In this document: positions 36,659 through 48,799 of the stretch, one piece after another
Position numbering within the stretch: position 1 is the first letter of the stretch
Layout of the letters: each line of letters begins with the position of its first letter
Source of the DNA: Nageia nagi
Lineage: Eukaryota; Pinophyta
DNA: 64,000 bases
Direction of reading: 5' to 3'
NCBI GenBank assembly: GCA_050084985.1
Contig: JBITNC010000001.1
Location: 33,976,001-34,040,000, forward strand
The notes under the pieces: generated by a model
Database searches by the model: none
Seen by the model: the letters and a program-made list of their open reading frames with translations, nothing else
Told to the model about the DNA's origin: nothing
Position numbers and translations under genes: made by a program

Positions 36659-38466
36659 TGTTGATTAGTAGAATGTAATCTCAAGGGTTTGGTTTGGTCA
36701 TGTTATAAATTGTATACATATTAGGTTTATTGAAAGACAAAATATGGTAGGACAATATGGTCATGGGGGTTTCTATTCAATCTTTGGGTTGTAGGCCAAC
36801 TCCTATCTATGCAAAAGGTTAAAAGTAACTGGAAAGAGATAAAAAGGTAAAGTTAACTGGAAAGAGAATAAAGAAAAGAAATACAAAAAGAAACTAAAAC
36901 TAAATAGCTTGAGCATTACCACATAGGAAAAAATCTATAACCAAGATTAGGAATAGTAAACTATCTCACTCTTGGGAACTCGTAGTCACAATATACAACC
37001 ATAACTTAAGATAACATCTCATACATAATATCTACAAGATAGAACAAACAACCACAAATTGCAAAGGGTAAAGTATAATGGCATTGTATTATCATATACA
37101 AAATCATTTCATACACTGCACAACCTTTTTAAAATGTCTAACCTTTTGGACCTTTAATTGTCCACTATTTATATGAATATATTTACAATTGGGTGGTTAT
37201 CTATCATTACTACTTTTAATTATCCTATTGACTATGAATATAATAAAGAACTATTTACAAATATATAATTTATAATTTATAATTTATAATTGTGCTACAT
37301 TACATAGTGACTTGGTACAATTAGCACCATCATCTAGGAATTTGTATACTTTGGACTTTATACTTTTTTAGCCATAATCTTTCTTATCTATCTTTGATTG
37401 CATCCTATTGCAACTATTGCTAATTGTTGGGTACAATTTATCTTTGTGCTCTATTGGAAGCCATATAATTGTTTGCAATTATTTCTAAGATTTATTGTAT
37501 CTTTAATTTGTATGGAATTATGAGGGTAATAAAAGATGTATCATTGAAACCAAAGGAAGAACTATTATTATCATGTGGAAATGAGTCATGGTTGTCATAT
37601 TAAAAGAGCACCAGGGTTAAAACACTCATGATTAAGTGGACCCAAGCATCTCCCCTATCACATTATTCCCTTCTTATTATAGTGGGTCTTATATGCTTTT
37701 GGTGGGGTTTGATGTTGACTAGGACTCACTTTAGTACCCATCAATTTTCAACAAAATGTATGACATCATCACTCAAAATGAATGACCTCTAAATACTAAC
37801 CTTTCTAAAATATCTCTTGGTACTTGCTCCCTTGGTAGTACTCATTAATGAACCATCTTAGTGCCTGCTGATGTTTGGTGTATAGTACAACTTCTCTTCT
37901 AGAAATCCATGAGCTTTGTAACATTTCCTATTTATAGCTTCATCTCAATGATGACTCATATTTACAATACTACCTACCAAGAATACCCAAAATCTATAGA
38001 ACCTAAACTTTACAACCTTTAACTTCTATAAGACTCGAATCCAAACTTAAACATTTACTTTTGTTACATGTTACACTACTTCCTAGATATGACTTAAACA
38101 TAATGACACTACATTTTGGCCTCAGACCTATGTATAGTTATAGGTGAAGACCCAAATGTATTATTACCAAATTTTGGTACCTATTTACATGATAACACCT
38201 TCTTTTGCACAAAATAGCATTTAAGTTACCCAAAAAATCAATTATGACCTATATACATTGATAGTACCCAAAATTTCCTAGACTTAACAAAAGTTTGAGA
38301 AAAAGACTAAGTCTAAAGACTATGCACTTATTTCAATATTTACAAAAGAATGAATTGGGAGTAAGAAATGAGAATTAAAAGTATATAATTATTGAGAAGG
38401 AGAGAATGAATTAAAGAATAGCATAATGTTACCCTATTTATAGAGTGTGATTTTGAAATAATAATA
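36659..38466 (-). repeat. W LTR copy C (5' LTR)
   Basis: TGTTGATTAGTAGAATGTAA opens the copy on the plus strand. It aligns with LTRs A and B to AATAATA at 38466 and is followed by GGTAT. A leftward TATAAATA lies at 37166-37173 (minus). It is clearly more diverged from A and B than they are from each other. Confidence 0.85.
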
Positions 38467-38642
38467 GGTATCTAGATTAGCAAAGTTTAATAAATACTCT
38501 AGAAGCATGTAAATATTATATAATAAATGTAATACCATTTTCTCTTCAATAGTTTTGCTAATACTATGTGCATAATACCATGGTATTCTAATTTATAATT
38601 TCCTATTTAAAGGGCTATTTTGAAATAAAATGGAAGCAAGTT
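38467..38642 (+). repeat. X left LTR, part 2 (after W)
   Basis: It resumes the X LTR after W, repeating GGTAT. It matches 40345-40428 and 52196-52296 in order. A TATA-like TATTTAAAGG lies at about 38604. Confidence 0.72.
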
Positions 38643-38689
38643 ACACAACTTACTCAAATCATTTTTTTATTAACTAATTAATTTAATGA

Positions 38690-39880
38690 TATTAACATCA
38701 AATTTTTGGATTCTAGCTCTTCCAAGCCACTCTCTTGTAAGGCCAAGTACAAGGTTCCCATATATGATGATGTTTGTAATGCAAAGATTTTCAATTCATG
38801 GATCATGGGCATGGAGTCCTGGTTTGACTTTAACCAAATGAAAGATGAAGATAAAGTGGCATTTTCTCTTCTCAATATTTTTTAGAATTGCCAAAATGGT
38901 AGTTCTTGAGCACTACACTTCTTAGGAATCCTTTGTTTCATTCCTTAGCAATATCTTCTATCCTTCCAATTACCACCATGATCTTCAAATTAAGTGGCTT
39001 CATCTCTACTAAGGGTTTAACCACTTCATGTAAGACTACATTTATTAATTCAGTCACTTAAGGATATTATTATAGTAAATAAATTACATGGAATATCTCA
39101 TCCTTAAGTTCAAAATTGTTTTAAATGCATAGTCTATAATGAGGTAAAATTTCTTGAAGATCACACTCTTAATATTTTCTTTAGCCATGCCTTGCTAGTT
39201 GAAGAGAAATTTTATTCTTAAAAGAAAAATGATAAAGCTTCTACCTCATATACTTTTGAGGAGAATCCTATTCATGATTTTTCTTCTTCTCCAAATGATA
39301 ATACATGCAAATATTATGATCAAAAAGAGAATTTTAAGAATGTATATCCTCAACTAAAAAAGACATTTTGATTATAAATTCTTCTACTAAATTTGATGAT
39401 GATCCCATAAAAGTTATTCTTGAATATATTATTTATGATTAGTTACCAAGTAAACTTAATAATGTGACCTTGATGCATCATGTACCATTAAGTACATGAG
39501 ATAATTTATTTGTTACTCATGCTCATCTTACACCTAACTTTTCTATGGATTTCATCATCGATAATGGCTTGCAAAATAATCTAATTTCAAGATATATCAT
39601 TGAAAAACTATATTTTTTTCTCTTCTAATCCTTCTACATACTCATTGGGATAGAAGGATAAAGGATTTTCTTCCCATATTACACATATTTTCACCTTATC
39701 CTTTGCTATAGGTACACATTTTATGGATACTATCACATGTGATATCATAAATATGGACTATTATGGATTGCTACTTGGCAGATCTTATCAATTTGATAGG
39801 AAGGCATAATATGATGCATATAAAAATACCTATACATTGAGAAAAGATATTTCTTCTTTGAACCATTTTGCATACAATTG
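38690..39880 (+). pseudogene. X gag and protease relic
   Basis: The gag core has KAKYKVPIYDDVCNAKIFNS, then SWFDFNQMKDEDKVAFSLL (about 38739-38880). A degenerate zinc-knuckle-like block is CKYYDQKENFKNVYPQL (about 39308-39358). The protease region reads FIIDNGLQNNLISRYIIEKL (about 39550-39610), with DNGL at the place of the usual D(S/G)G(S/A). It then has DIINMDYYGLLLGRSYQFDR (about 39740-39800), the block that follows the active site in gypsy elements. No RT, RNase H or integrase follows before the right LTR. Confidence 0.7.
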
Positions 39881-40315
39881 TACAACCTAAATCATTTTTC
39901 TTTATTATTCCATCTATGGTGCCTCCTTCCATAGTTGTTATCATGTCATCATCTTTTGCATCATGACCTGATTTCATGAATCTCATAGTTTTTCCTTATC
40001 CACTTTAAAGTGTTTTACTTCAAAATATCAATTATCATATGGAATAATGTTTCCACCACCATGACTTTAGGATTATCAAGTTTTAATGAGGACATCTTTG
40101 CTTAAGTCATCTTCAATTGAAGTGATTCATGATTCTCTACCTCTTGCTTTTGTTGAATTAAAAATTACAATACATCATGGATCTATCACTTCTACATCAG
40201 ATTAGCTTCCTCATCATGAATGATAGATTACAAATCTTTACCAGAGTCATATTTCTCCTTACCTTTTGAATACATTATGGACCAATTCTTCTTTCATTGG
40301 GAGGAAAATTAAGGA
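39881..40315. other. X 3' internal region, no gene
   Basis: No coding motif seen. It ends in a polypurine-like GGGAGGAAAATTAAGG next to the right X LTR. Confidence 0.45.
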
Positions 40316-40428
40316 TTAATAATAATAGGGACTAAATAAATATATTTTAAGTTATCTAGCTTAGTCAAGTTCAATAAATGCTCTATAACCATCTAAATCA
40401 TATGTAATAAATGTAATACTATTTTCTC
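40316..40428 (+). repeat. X right LTR, part 1 (before Y)
   Basis: It matches 22299-22339 and 38472-38550 and preserves the site that W hit in the other LTR (TTTTAAGTTATCTAG). It is cut at TTTTCTC by Y. Confidence 0.72.
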
Positions 40429-40845
40429 TATTAGGATCCCATATCCTAACATTTAGTTAAGATTATTTATGTTTTAGTTAATTTAATTATTTTCTTGCAT
40501 CAACTTGTTAAGTGAACCATCATATTTGTTGAGGTGAAGCACCATTTTGAATGTAAACCACTAATTAGGGTAGGAGGATTATAAACACTTATAAGGGGGG
40601 TAAAGAGAGCATCTTGGAAAATCAATTGTCTTTTTGAGTTGTAAGGAGGAATCCCCCTTGAAGTGGCCTATGATTCATATTGCTATAATTAAATTTATTC
40701 TATTTTGTTATCTAGTTGTTAATTTGAGTATATTATTCCAATTACTTTACTTGATGCATTGTGAGTATGTGGTTATTTTGTATTTTATTATTTCTTATGG
40801 TATTTAGTATTAAACCCCTTTTTTAGTTATGCAAGGTTCTTAGTA
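40429..40845 (+). repeat. Y 5' LTR
   Basis: It starts TATTAGGATCCC, probably from TGTTAGG..., and ends TTCTTAGTA against TTCTTAACA in the other LTR. TATAAACA at 40580-40587 is the likely TATA box, aligned with TATAAATA at 51930-51937 in the 3' LTR. Confidence 0.83.
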
Positions 40846-40847
40846 AG

Positions 40848-40860
40848 TGGTATCAGAGCC
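40848..40860 (+). promoter_or_regulatory. Y primer binding site
   Basis: TGGTATCAGAGCC is an exact initiator tRNA-Met-type site two bases after the 5' LTR. Confidence 0.9.
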
Positions 40861-41634
40861 ATATTTTTGGCTACCTATGGATATTTCTATATGGTAACAC
40901 CAACTAAGAATTCTAGAAATTGTCTATTTTGTAGTTGAAACTTTGCCCAATTATTTACAGATTGTAAGGTTGCATAAAAGTGGAACCCTAGAAATTGTTA
41001 TTTTTCTAGTTGAAACTACCTATTTTTTTCATAATCTCATGAAACCCTTAAACTTGTTACCCAAAATAGTAGCTCCAAAATAGGCAAAAACTTCCAAAGT
41101 GAATATATCTTGAACCATGAGGAATTAGCAAATTCTAGGAGTGCCCATTCATTACCGAAGTTAATGATTTTTTAGAAAATCATCAAATTGAGACCTATCC
41201 CATTCCTAATATTTTTTGAGCTGATCATTTTGATATATAGCATCCATATCCTTTCTCAGTTTACAAAACTAGTAATTACTAAAAATAGTAAGTTAGGACC
41301 TAGATTGTATTTCAAATAGAGGGAAGAAGATCTCAAGACCCCGCTTTAAAAAAATTAGATCATGAGATAAAGAAGCTTCAAGATCACCTTGGCGGAGTTG
41401 ACCTAAAATCTACTTTTTAAGAGATAAATAGTAAATTAACTTAATTGATAAAGAATCTTATTAGATTGGGCACTAAATATGATTCTATGAACTTGAATAT
41501 ATTGCAAGTACATAAAATAGTTCATACAACTCTATAACAATCATATGTGTAACAAGTAACCTAATCCCAAACTACATTAGGCATAAGTTTTCAATAATAT
41601 TTAGGGCATAATACTCAATTTTAGGTATAACAGG

Positions 41635-42340
41635 TGCATATGGGAGGGTCCCAAGTCTTCATCCTTTCGAGGATAGCAAAGTTGGATTTCCCTAGATTTG
41701 ATGGAGAGGATACAACTAGCTGGATTTATAGAGTAGAATAATACTTTACATTAAATTAGATTCATAAGGTTTAGAAGGTCAATATCACTTCTTTCCATTT
41801 GAAGCATGAGGCCATTCATTGGTACTAATGGTTTGAAAAAACTAATGGTACTCCTTATTGGGGAGATTTTACAAAATATTTGAAGATGAGGTTTGGACCA
41901 AGTGATTTTGAGGATTTCACAAGAGATCTTACAAAATATCAAAGCATATTAACAATGAAGGAATATTAGAAACAATTTGAAAATCTTGCAAATCACATAG
42001 AGGGATTAGATGAATCTTTTTTTAAAAGTTGCTTCATTAGTGGCCTAAAGGAAGACATAATTCAAAATATTTAATCCTAGCACTATTATACAAGCTATTA
42101 GGTTGGCCAAATTGGCTAAAGATAGAGTCAATGCCTAATGTTGAAAAGGGAAGCAACCATTCAACAAACCTCAAGGTTCTCAAGCTTCCCCTAAAGCTAC
42201 CAATTCATTTCAAATTAAGAAACTCCATAAATAGGAAATGAATGAGCATAGATCAAAGGGTCTTTGATATAATTATAATTAAAAGTATACACCTAGCCAT
42301 CAATGTACTACATAGATATTGTATTTGTTTAATATCTATG
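41635..42340 (+). pseudogene. gag: Y gag relic
   Basis: It reads VGFPRFDGEDTTSWIYRVE (about 41680), YWGDFTKYLKMRFGPSDFED (about 41857-41916) and FENLANHIEGLDESFFKSCF (about 41970-42030), which is a typical Ty3 gag core. A decayed zinc knuckle lies near 42250-42315: the Cys positions are lost, but the spaced HQC end remains. Stops replace several residues. Confidence 0.78.
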
Positions 42341-42399
42341 CTTATAATGATTCAGAGGATGAAACTATTATTAAGGAAGAAACTAATGAGCCTAAAACA

Positions 42400-42760
42400 A
42401 CTAAAGAAGAAGTTCCTATAATTTTTGGTAATGCCCTTGTAGGAATTACAACACCCCAAATAATGAAGATTCATGGATATTTCAAAAAGTAGTCTCTCAT
42501 CATTCTACTTGAATTAGGAAGTACACATAATTTCATTGATCCTAGTGTGGCCAAATAGGCTAATTATTTTATATATCACCAAAATACTTTTGAAGTAATG
42601 ATTGGAAATATATGTAGAATTTATTACCAAGATTAAATGTTACAATGTTAAGCTCAACATTGGTGATTATCAAATGCATAGTGACATGTATGTACTTCCA
42701 TTAGGAGGATGTGATGTGGTCGTTTAAGTTCAATGGTTATGAACAATGGGACCTATACTA
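42400..42760 (+). pseudogene. pol: Y aspartic protease relic
   Basis: ELGSTHNFIDPSVAK (about 42505-42555) corresponds to the DSGSTHNFI active site, with Glu-Leu replacing the Asp-Ser pair, so catalysis would be lost. MYVLPLGGCDVV-like sequence (about 42685-42720) is the conserved later block of this family. Confidence 0.72.
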
Positions 42761-43059
42761 TGGGAATTTCTTTAACTATGGATGAAATTCACTATCATAA
42801 GATATCTATATATATATATATCACCTCATTGGACTACTTGTTGGTCCATCCATCATAGATTATAAGTTCTCATCAGATGGAGAAGCTAATTCAAAAAGTA
42901 AAAGAGAATGATAAAAACATTATTTGTAATACAACTAGTTGCATAGGAGGGAGGTGGATTTGTAGAGTTGCAACAATGTTTGGCATGATATGAGAAGGTT
43001 TTTGAGGAATCAAAAGGGTTACCCACCCAACTACCCTCAAGAACACACTATACAACTAG

Positions 43060-43830
43060 TCATCAACTATCACCACCCAACATTGAACCCTACAGCTATC
43101 TATATTTGAAGAAAGATGAAATTGAGAAACTAGTACATGAGATGTTGGAAGCAAGGATTATCAAGCCAAGTGTTAGTCCTCACTCTTTTCCTATCATATT
43201 AGTTCAAAAAAATTATGGATCTTGGTAGTTATGCCTAGACTTTTGGGCTCTCAACAAAGTAATGATGAAGGATAAATTCCCTATTCCTATCATTAATGAA
43301 CCATTGGATGAGCCACATGGAGCCAAATACTTCTTGAAAGTAGATATATGATCAAAAAATCATTAGATCATACTCTATAAAGAGGATATTCCAAAAATAG
43401 CTTTTTATACATATGAGGGTTATTAAAAAAATTTAGTAATTCCATTCATTCTTACTAATGCCCCTTCAACATTCTAAAGTCTGATGAATCAATAATTTTG
43501 ACCTTATCTTTGTAAATTTCTTTTTATTTTCATTTATGATATTTTGATGTATAACAAGACATGGGAGGATCATTTAGCACACTTAGATCAAACTTTGCAA
43601 TTACCTCAAGAGTATCAATTATATGCAAACAAATCCAAGTGTTCCTTTGGACTATGTGAGATTGAATACTTGGGGCATATCAATTTTAAGGATAGATTCA
43701 AGGTAGATCCACATAAAATTATAGACATGCAAGATTGGCCTATTCCAAAATCACTCAAGGGACTACAAGGACTTTTGGGCCTAACAATTTACTATCAAAA
43801 ATTTGTGAAGAATTATGGGAAGATTGTGGC
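43060..43830 (+). pseudogene. pol: Y reverse transcriptase relic
   Basis: Blocks: ARIIKPSVSPHSFPIILVQK (about 43150), LDFWALNKVMMKDKFPIPII (about 43235), AKYFLKVDI and PFILTNAPSTF (about 43445). The catalytic box reads FIYDILMY (about 43529-43552), so the first Asp of the normal DD pair is Tyr. From 43544 the frame is open through SKCSFGLCEIEYLGH and the connection LQGLLGLTIYYQKFVKNYGK. Confidence 0.82.
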
Positions 43831-44144
43831 TCCACTTACATCATTACTAAAAAAAGATGTCTTTACATGGTCACTAGATACTGAAGAATATTTCAATAAA
43901 CTCAAGGAGGCAATGTGTTTTACTCATATTTTAGCCATGTTAGATTTTTTCAAAAAAAATATCATTGATAGTGATGCCTCTAGAGTAAGATTGAGTGTAG
44001 TTTTGATCCAAGAGGGAAGACTCTTGGCTTTTACTAACAAGGCATTATCAAACCAAAACTTAGTTAGATCTACATACGAAAAGGAGATTTTGGTAATAAT
44101 TCATTTGGTTCAAAAATGGACACCCTACCTCATTGGTTGATGTT
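43831..44144 (+). pseudogene. pol: Y RNase H relic, first half
   Basis: It reads SLLKKDVFTWSLDTEEYFNK, DSDASRVRLSVVLIQEGRLL (catalytic region) and STYEKEILVIIHLVQKW, then stops at the junction with Z (44144/44145). The second half is at 50132-50340. Confidence 0.85.
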
Positions 44145-44554
44145 TGTTACGATGCAACCAATATGAAAAGGGAAATATTGTAGAAATGAAATGAATATTG
44201 ATTTGAAATAGGAAAATCTCAACTATCTATTGGAAATAGCAAAGCATGTGTTGGTAAATAGAATACAAAATAGCATCAATAAGTAGATAAGGATAGGATT
44301 TTATTGAATAGTAATAGAATCATAGGTTTCTTTGAGAAGGCTACCTCCTTACACCTCAAAAGGCAAAAAATAATGTTCTAGATTGATTTTTCCACACACT
44401 TCTATCTATTTATATTAAAGTAACCCTAACCCTCATAGTAATGCAAAATCAAGCCTTGCTCTTACAATCATAATATTATGATTTACAATATAGGTTGACA
44501 ATTTAATAAAATACTAATATGAACACTAAAATGTTAGGATGTGGGATACTAACA
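44145..44554 (-). repeat. Z 3' LTR
   Basis: It starts TGTTACGATG and ends GGGATACTAACA on the plus strand. A leftward TATAAATAGATAGA lies at 44401-44414 (minus). Confidence 0.87.
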
Positions 44555-44564
44555 TGCCACACCT

Positions 44565-44760
44565 CTTGGGATGAAGCTTTATCCTTAAAGCTTGAAGTGT
44601 GGAAACTATCAATGTACCTAATGAAGGATTTCCTATGTTGCATCTTTTGATGTCATGACTTGCCATTGCATAAGGACTTCTATGATGGAGCAATTACAAA
44701 GCTATCATGAACATTGATCCAAAACTACCTCACATATAACTACCATTGATCCATCCTCCA
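44565..44760 (-). pseudogene. pol: Z chromodomain-like tail
   Basis: The minus strand reads VLMQWQVMTSKDAT (about 44682-44640), stops, then FPHFKL just before the 3' LTR. This is the (V/Q)W...DATWE...FPxF pattern of chromovirus chromodomains. The Trp of ATWE is a stop codon. Confidence 0.6.
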
Positions 44761-44989
44761 CCAACTTAGGTAATTATGTCTAAACCCTAACCTCTAATCC
44801 AACCACTTTCTTGAGGCAAGAGACATGAAATGTTGGGTGAATCTTGGAAGAAGAAAGAAGCTCTAATTTGTATGTAGCTAGGCCAATGCACTATAATACC
44901 TTATAAGGACCATAAAAATTTAGGGCTAATTTTTTAGGGCCTTTTATTTTTAAGAATTTCTGGTGATAAGGTTATAGCCTTAGAAAGAC

Positions 44990-45950
44990 CATGTCATCTA
45001 CCTAGAACTCTCTTTCCACACATGGATGATCAACATATTATTTCATATGGTGTTGGGCTATTTGAAGGTTATCCTTGAGCAAACAAAGAATATCATCTCG
45101 AGTAACTAAAGTTGAGTCAACTATCTAAACTTTACAAGTACCTACAACATATGAGGTGACTATTTGTGGAGCTTGACCATACACTACTTCATAAGGGTCA
45201 TCTAATTGGTTAAATGATAAGATGTATTATACCACCACTCAACTAAGGGAAGCCATCATACATAATGCATAGGTTATGCTAAAGCAAAACAACATAAATA
45301 TGTTTCCAAGCATTTGTTAACAATTTCAATTTGACCATTAGTTTGTGGGTGATATGTTGAGCTCATGTTTAGTTGGGTACCTTATAGTTTAAAAAGCTCT
45401 TACCAAAAATGACTTGTAAAAGTGGGATCATGATCACTAACAATCATCTTTGGCATGCCATGTAGTTTGAAAATTGTATCCAAGAATAATTGTGCCACTA
45501 TCATTATTTTGTAGGGATGAGCCAAAAAACCAAAATGAGCATATTTGGATAACCAATCAACCACCACTAGAATAACTAATTTACCATGAGATTTAGGAAG
45601 GTATTTATTGAAATATATTGAGATATTAATCCATGTATGAGTAGGTATGGGAAAAGGTTGAAGGAGTCCTAGAGTACCCACTATCTCACCCTTTTATCAT
45701 TAAAACTCATCACAAGCTACCATAATTACTTGATATCCAATTTCATACCTATCTAATAGAATGATCATGCCACTCACTTATAAGTTTTCAAAAATCCTTC
45801 ATGTTCTGATGTAAGTATGGAATGCAATTTGGCAAGTATTTCTAATTTACATTTTGAAGGATACAGTAACAAAATTTAACCTTTTGAATCGCAAAATACC
45901 ATCATGCCATGTGTGGTGTGGTTTACTTGTGGGGTCTTGAGTGATCTATT
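44990..45950 (-). pseudogene. pol: Z integrase relic
   Basis: The best part is open at 45681-45400 (minus): WINISIYFNKYLPKSHGK, VVDWLSKYAHFGFLAHPY, LFLDTIFKLHGMPKMIVSDH, DPTFTSHFW. It covers the integrase core with the second catalytic Asp (SDHD). The first catalytic Asp position reads Asn (WINISIYF where the family has D in WxDISxDF). The zinc-binding part (about 45940-45720) and the C-terminal part carry stops. Confidence 0.82.
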
Positions 45951-46040
45951 TTAGAAATTCTTGGGTGGAGCTATCCTCTACCCTCTCTTGTTTAACTTTA
46001 TCCAACCATTGAGGAATAAGAGATGAAAGAGCTTGTAGTG

Positions 46041-46337
46041 CTACTTGATCTTCAAATTTTTTGACAAAGCATCGATAACCACATTCTCCTTACCTTTATG
46101 ATATACTATCTCATAATCATACCCTAGTAGTTTGGTTACCCATTTTTGTTGCTCAAGCATAGAAATGTGTTGCTCAATGAAAAATTTCAAACTGTGATGA
46201 TCTATGAGTATGATGAAATGGTGACCAATGAGATATGGTCTCCAACATTTAATTGCATGAATGATGGCAAGAATTTCTTTTTCATAAGTGGATTTACCTA
46301 AATTTTTTTTAGAGAGTGCTCTACTAGTGAATGCCAA
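46041..46337 (-). pseudogene. pol: Z RNase H relic
   Basis: A 98-codon open frame reads MAFTSRALSKKNLGKSTYEK, KCWRPYLIGHHFIILIDHHS, then KLLGYDYEIVYHKGKENVVI and DALSKN. It is the C-terminal two thirds of a gypsy RNase H with the late DALS motif intact. The N-terminal catalytic part lies upstream (46490-46338) with changes. Confidence 0.85.
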
Positions 46338-46489
46338 GGGATGCCCCTCCTACATTAATACTACCTTGATTCCTACTCCACAAGCATCACTTTCTATAAT
46401 AAAGGTTTTAGAAAAATCTAGCATTACTAATATTAGGGTGGTACACATCACCTCCTTAAGCTTAAGCAAAGCTACCTCAGCTTGAGGGG

Positions 46490-47290
46490 ACCATTAGAAT
46501 GCATTCTTTTTCAACAAAATGGTTAGAGGTGTTGCAATCTTGCCATAATCCTTCACAAATTTCCTATAATAGCCTATCAACTTTAAGAATCCTTGAATAC
46601 TTTTCAAAGATGTAGGAATAAACCAATTCTACATGTTACTAATCTTTTGTGGATCCACCTTAACTCCCTCTTTGGATATAACATGGCCTAAGTAGTCAAT
46701 TTCCCTCTTGCCAAATGAATATTTTGATTTTTTTGCATATAGCTAGTGTTCCTTCACAAGGTTTGGTCAACATGTGCCACATGTTCTTTCCATGTCTTAC
46801 TATAGATCAAGATATCATCAAAGAAAACTAAAATGAACTTCCTAAGGAATGAATGAAACAACTAATTCATTAAACTTTGAAACATGGATGGAGTATTTGT
46901 GAGGCCAAAAGGCATGACCAAGAACTCATAATGGCCCTCATGGGTGTGAAATACAATTTTTGGTATATCCTCCTCCTTGAGGTAGATTTGGTGATACCTA
47001 GATTGTAGGTCTAGCTTGGAAAAATATCTTTCCCCATGCAGTTCATCCAATAATTCATCAATGAATAGGATGGGAAATTTTCCTTGATGGTAATTTTATT
47101 GAGGGCCCTAAAATCCACACGCATACAATAGGAACCATCTTTCTTATGAATCAATATAATTGGAGAAGAATATGGGCTTATGCTAGGTTGGATTACTCCT
47201 ACATCCAATAGTTTCTAAACCAGTTTTTCAATTTCATTTTTTTATAAACATGGATACTGATAAGGATGAATGTTTGGTGGGTGACTTCTT
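46490..47290 (-). pseudogene. pol: Z reverse transcriptase relic
   Basis: The frame from 47208 reads [40 protein letters not shown] and [17 protein letters not shown] frameshift near 47030 leads to the frame from 47050: [40 protein letters not shown]. The catalytic FFDDILIYSKTW is intact (DD box at 46814-46825, minus). A stop follows QSLMN. Confidence 0.87.
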
Positions 47291-47594
47291 GGCACTAATT
47301 AGATAGCATGATCATGTGATCATTGGGGTGGTAAGCCCATTGGTTCCTCAAAGGTACTTGAATGCTTACTTAAATGGGCTATAGATCCTTAGGCTCTATG
47401 ATTTTAGATTTGGTGATTGATAAAGAGTATAACTGTGCCAACATCCCTTTTCTAGTTTTCCATAGGATCTTTTCCATGTGATGTGAGATCACAACTTGTG
47501 AGATCCACCTTGTAATCCCCTGAGAGTGTGCTCTTGTTAATCTAATTTGAAGGTCATCCATAGCTTTGTAAAATTCTATTATATAGTACCTAAA

Positions 47595-47960
47595 GTCCTC
47601 ATAAATTATACCCCAAAACTATATCACATCCTCCAAGTGGTAAAGCATACATGTCACTTTTCAAAGTATAGTGGTCCATTCTCAGTTTGACATTGTGGCA
47701 TGTGCCTTTACATGCTATTTTTCCTCCATTACCAACCATAACCTTAAAATTATTTATAAGGTGGATGTAATGATCAACAACCTTAGTCACTCATGGATTA
47801 ATGAAATTATGAGTACTTCCTAAATCCAACAATAATATGAAAGGGTGCTTTTTAAAAAACCCTTTAACCTTTAAAGTTTTAAGGGTGGTAATTCCTACCA
47901 ATGCATTGTAAGAGATAACCAAGGCCTCCTCATCTAAAATTTCCTTTGTAACCTCTTTGG
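47595..47960 (-). pseudogene. pol: Z aspartic protease relic
   Basis: LLLDLGSTHNFINP (about 47840-47799, minus) has Asp-Leu-Gly where Asp-Ser-Gly is expected. The open frame at 47790-47599 then gives GNGGKIACKGTCHNVKLRMD and MYALPLGGCDIVLGYNL, typical protease sequence of this family. Confidence 0.8.
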
Positions 47961-48029
47961 GTGCACTCTCATATTCCTCCTCACTAGGAGCATCAATATT
48001 AAGAAAATATAAATTTTATTGTGTACAAT

Positions 48030-48790
48030 GATGACCATAAACAAATTTCTCATCACTATTATAGTAGAAGCCCTTCTTTTGATGCTCTTCCATTTCCTCC
48101 CACATCAACTTCTTAGTTTTGCATTGTGCAATTCAATGGTGGGGCACTTGTGTTATTAGAGGAATGGAAAATATTATATGTTTTGGTGAATGGAGGTCAT
48201 GTATTTTGTTGATGAGCATTGGCTTTATATTTAATGAGCTTTGCTAAGGCAATAGCATCCATCATAGTTTTGGGATTAAACATTTTTACCTCTGGTTTAA
48301 TTTCTTCCTTTAAGCCACTGACAAAACAACTTATGAAAAATGCATCATCCAACCCTTTTGTGTGATTTTTCAATTTATCAAACTAATTTTGGTATTCTTT
48401 GACTATTGTAGTCTGATGTAACTTGGTCAATGCCCCTATGAAATCTTCATAGTTAGTAGGACCAAAATAGATTAGTAATTGTTGAGTGAATTCATCCCAT
48501 GAAGGAGTAGGATGCATTTTTTAGTACCATTGGTACCATTAGAGAGCCTATGATCCAAATGAAAAGATGCCATGTGCACCTTCAAATCTTTTGGGATTTG
48601 GTTCAATGTGAAATACTATCTAGCTTTATAAATCCAGCCAATGGGATTATCTCCATCAAATCAAGGAAAATCTAATTTGGTTATGTGAGGAAGAATGAAA
48701 CCACTTTGTTGGCTCTATAAGTTATGATGATACCCTTATAGATTTTTTAACTACCCTAATTACTATGAACTAGATGCATTATTCGTATGA
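48030..48790 (-). pseudogene. gag: Z gag relic
   Basis: The minus strand reads TKLDFP and FDGDNPIGWIYKAR (about 48680-48620). After a frame slip it reads PTPSWDEFTQQLLIYFGPTN, YEDFIGALTKLHQTTIVKEY and FDKLKNHTKGLDDAFFISCF (about 48520-48330). A zinc knuckle remnant reads GFYYNSDEKFVYGHHC (about 48080-48030), where both first Cys positions are Tyr and Ser. It is the same type as gag of Y. Confidence 0.8.
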
Positions 48791-48799
48791 CTAAGGCTT

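Larger units (their letters stand above)
22340..38466 (-). mobile_element. W: Ty3/gypsy element (Tat/Athila-like) with an extra reading frame
   Basis: W is transcribed leftwards. Its 5' LTR is 36659-38466 and its 3' LTR is at the left (22340-24162, plus a duplicated copy at 24554-26290). Gag, protease, RT, RNase H and integrase follow in gypsy order, with no chromodomain seen after integrase. A ~3.3 kb extra frame lies between integrase and the 3' LTR, a layout known in Tat/Athila-type plant elements. GGTAT occurs immediately left of LTR A (22335-22339) and right of LTR C (38467-38471), and the empty site is visible in the other X LTR at 40345. No primer site is recognised. Confidence 0.85.

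Noticed and set aside
46288-46485. Plus-strand frame of 65 codons
   Set aside because: Antisense of the RNase H of Z.
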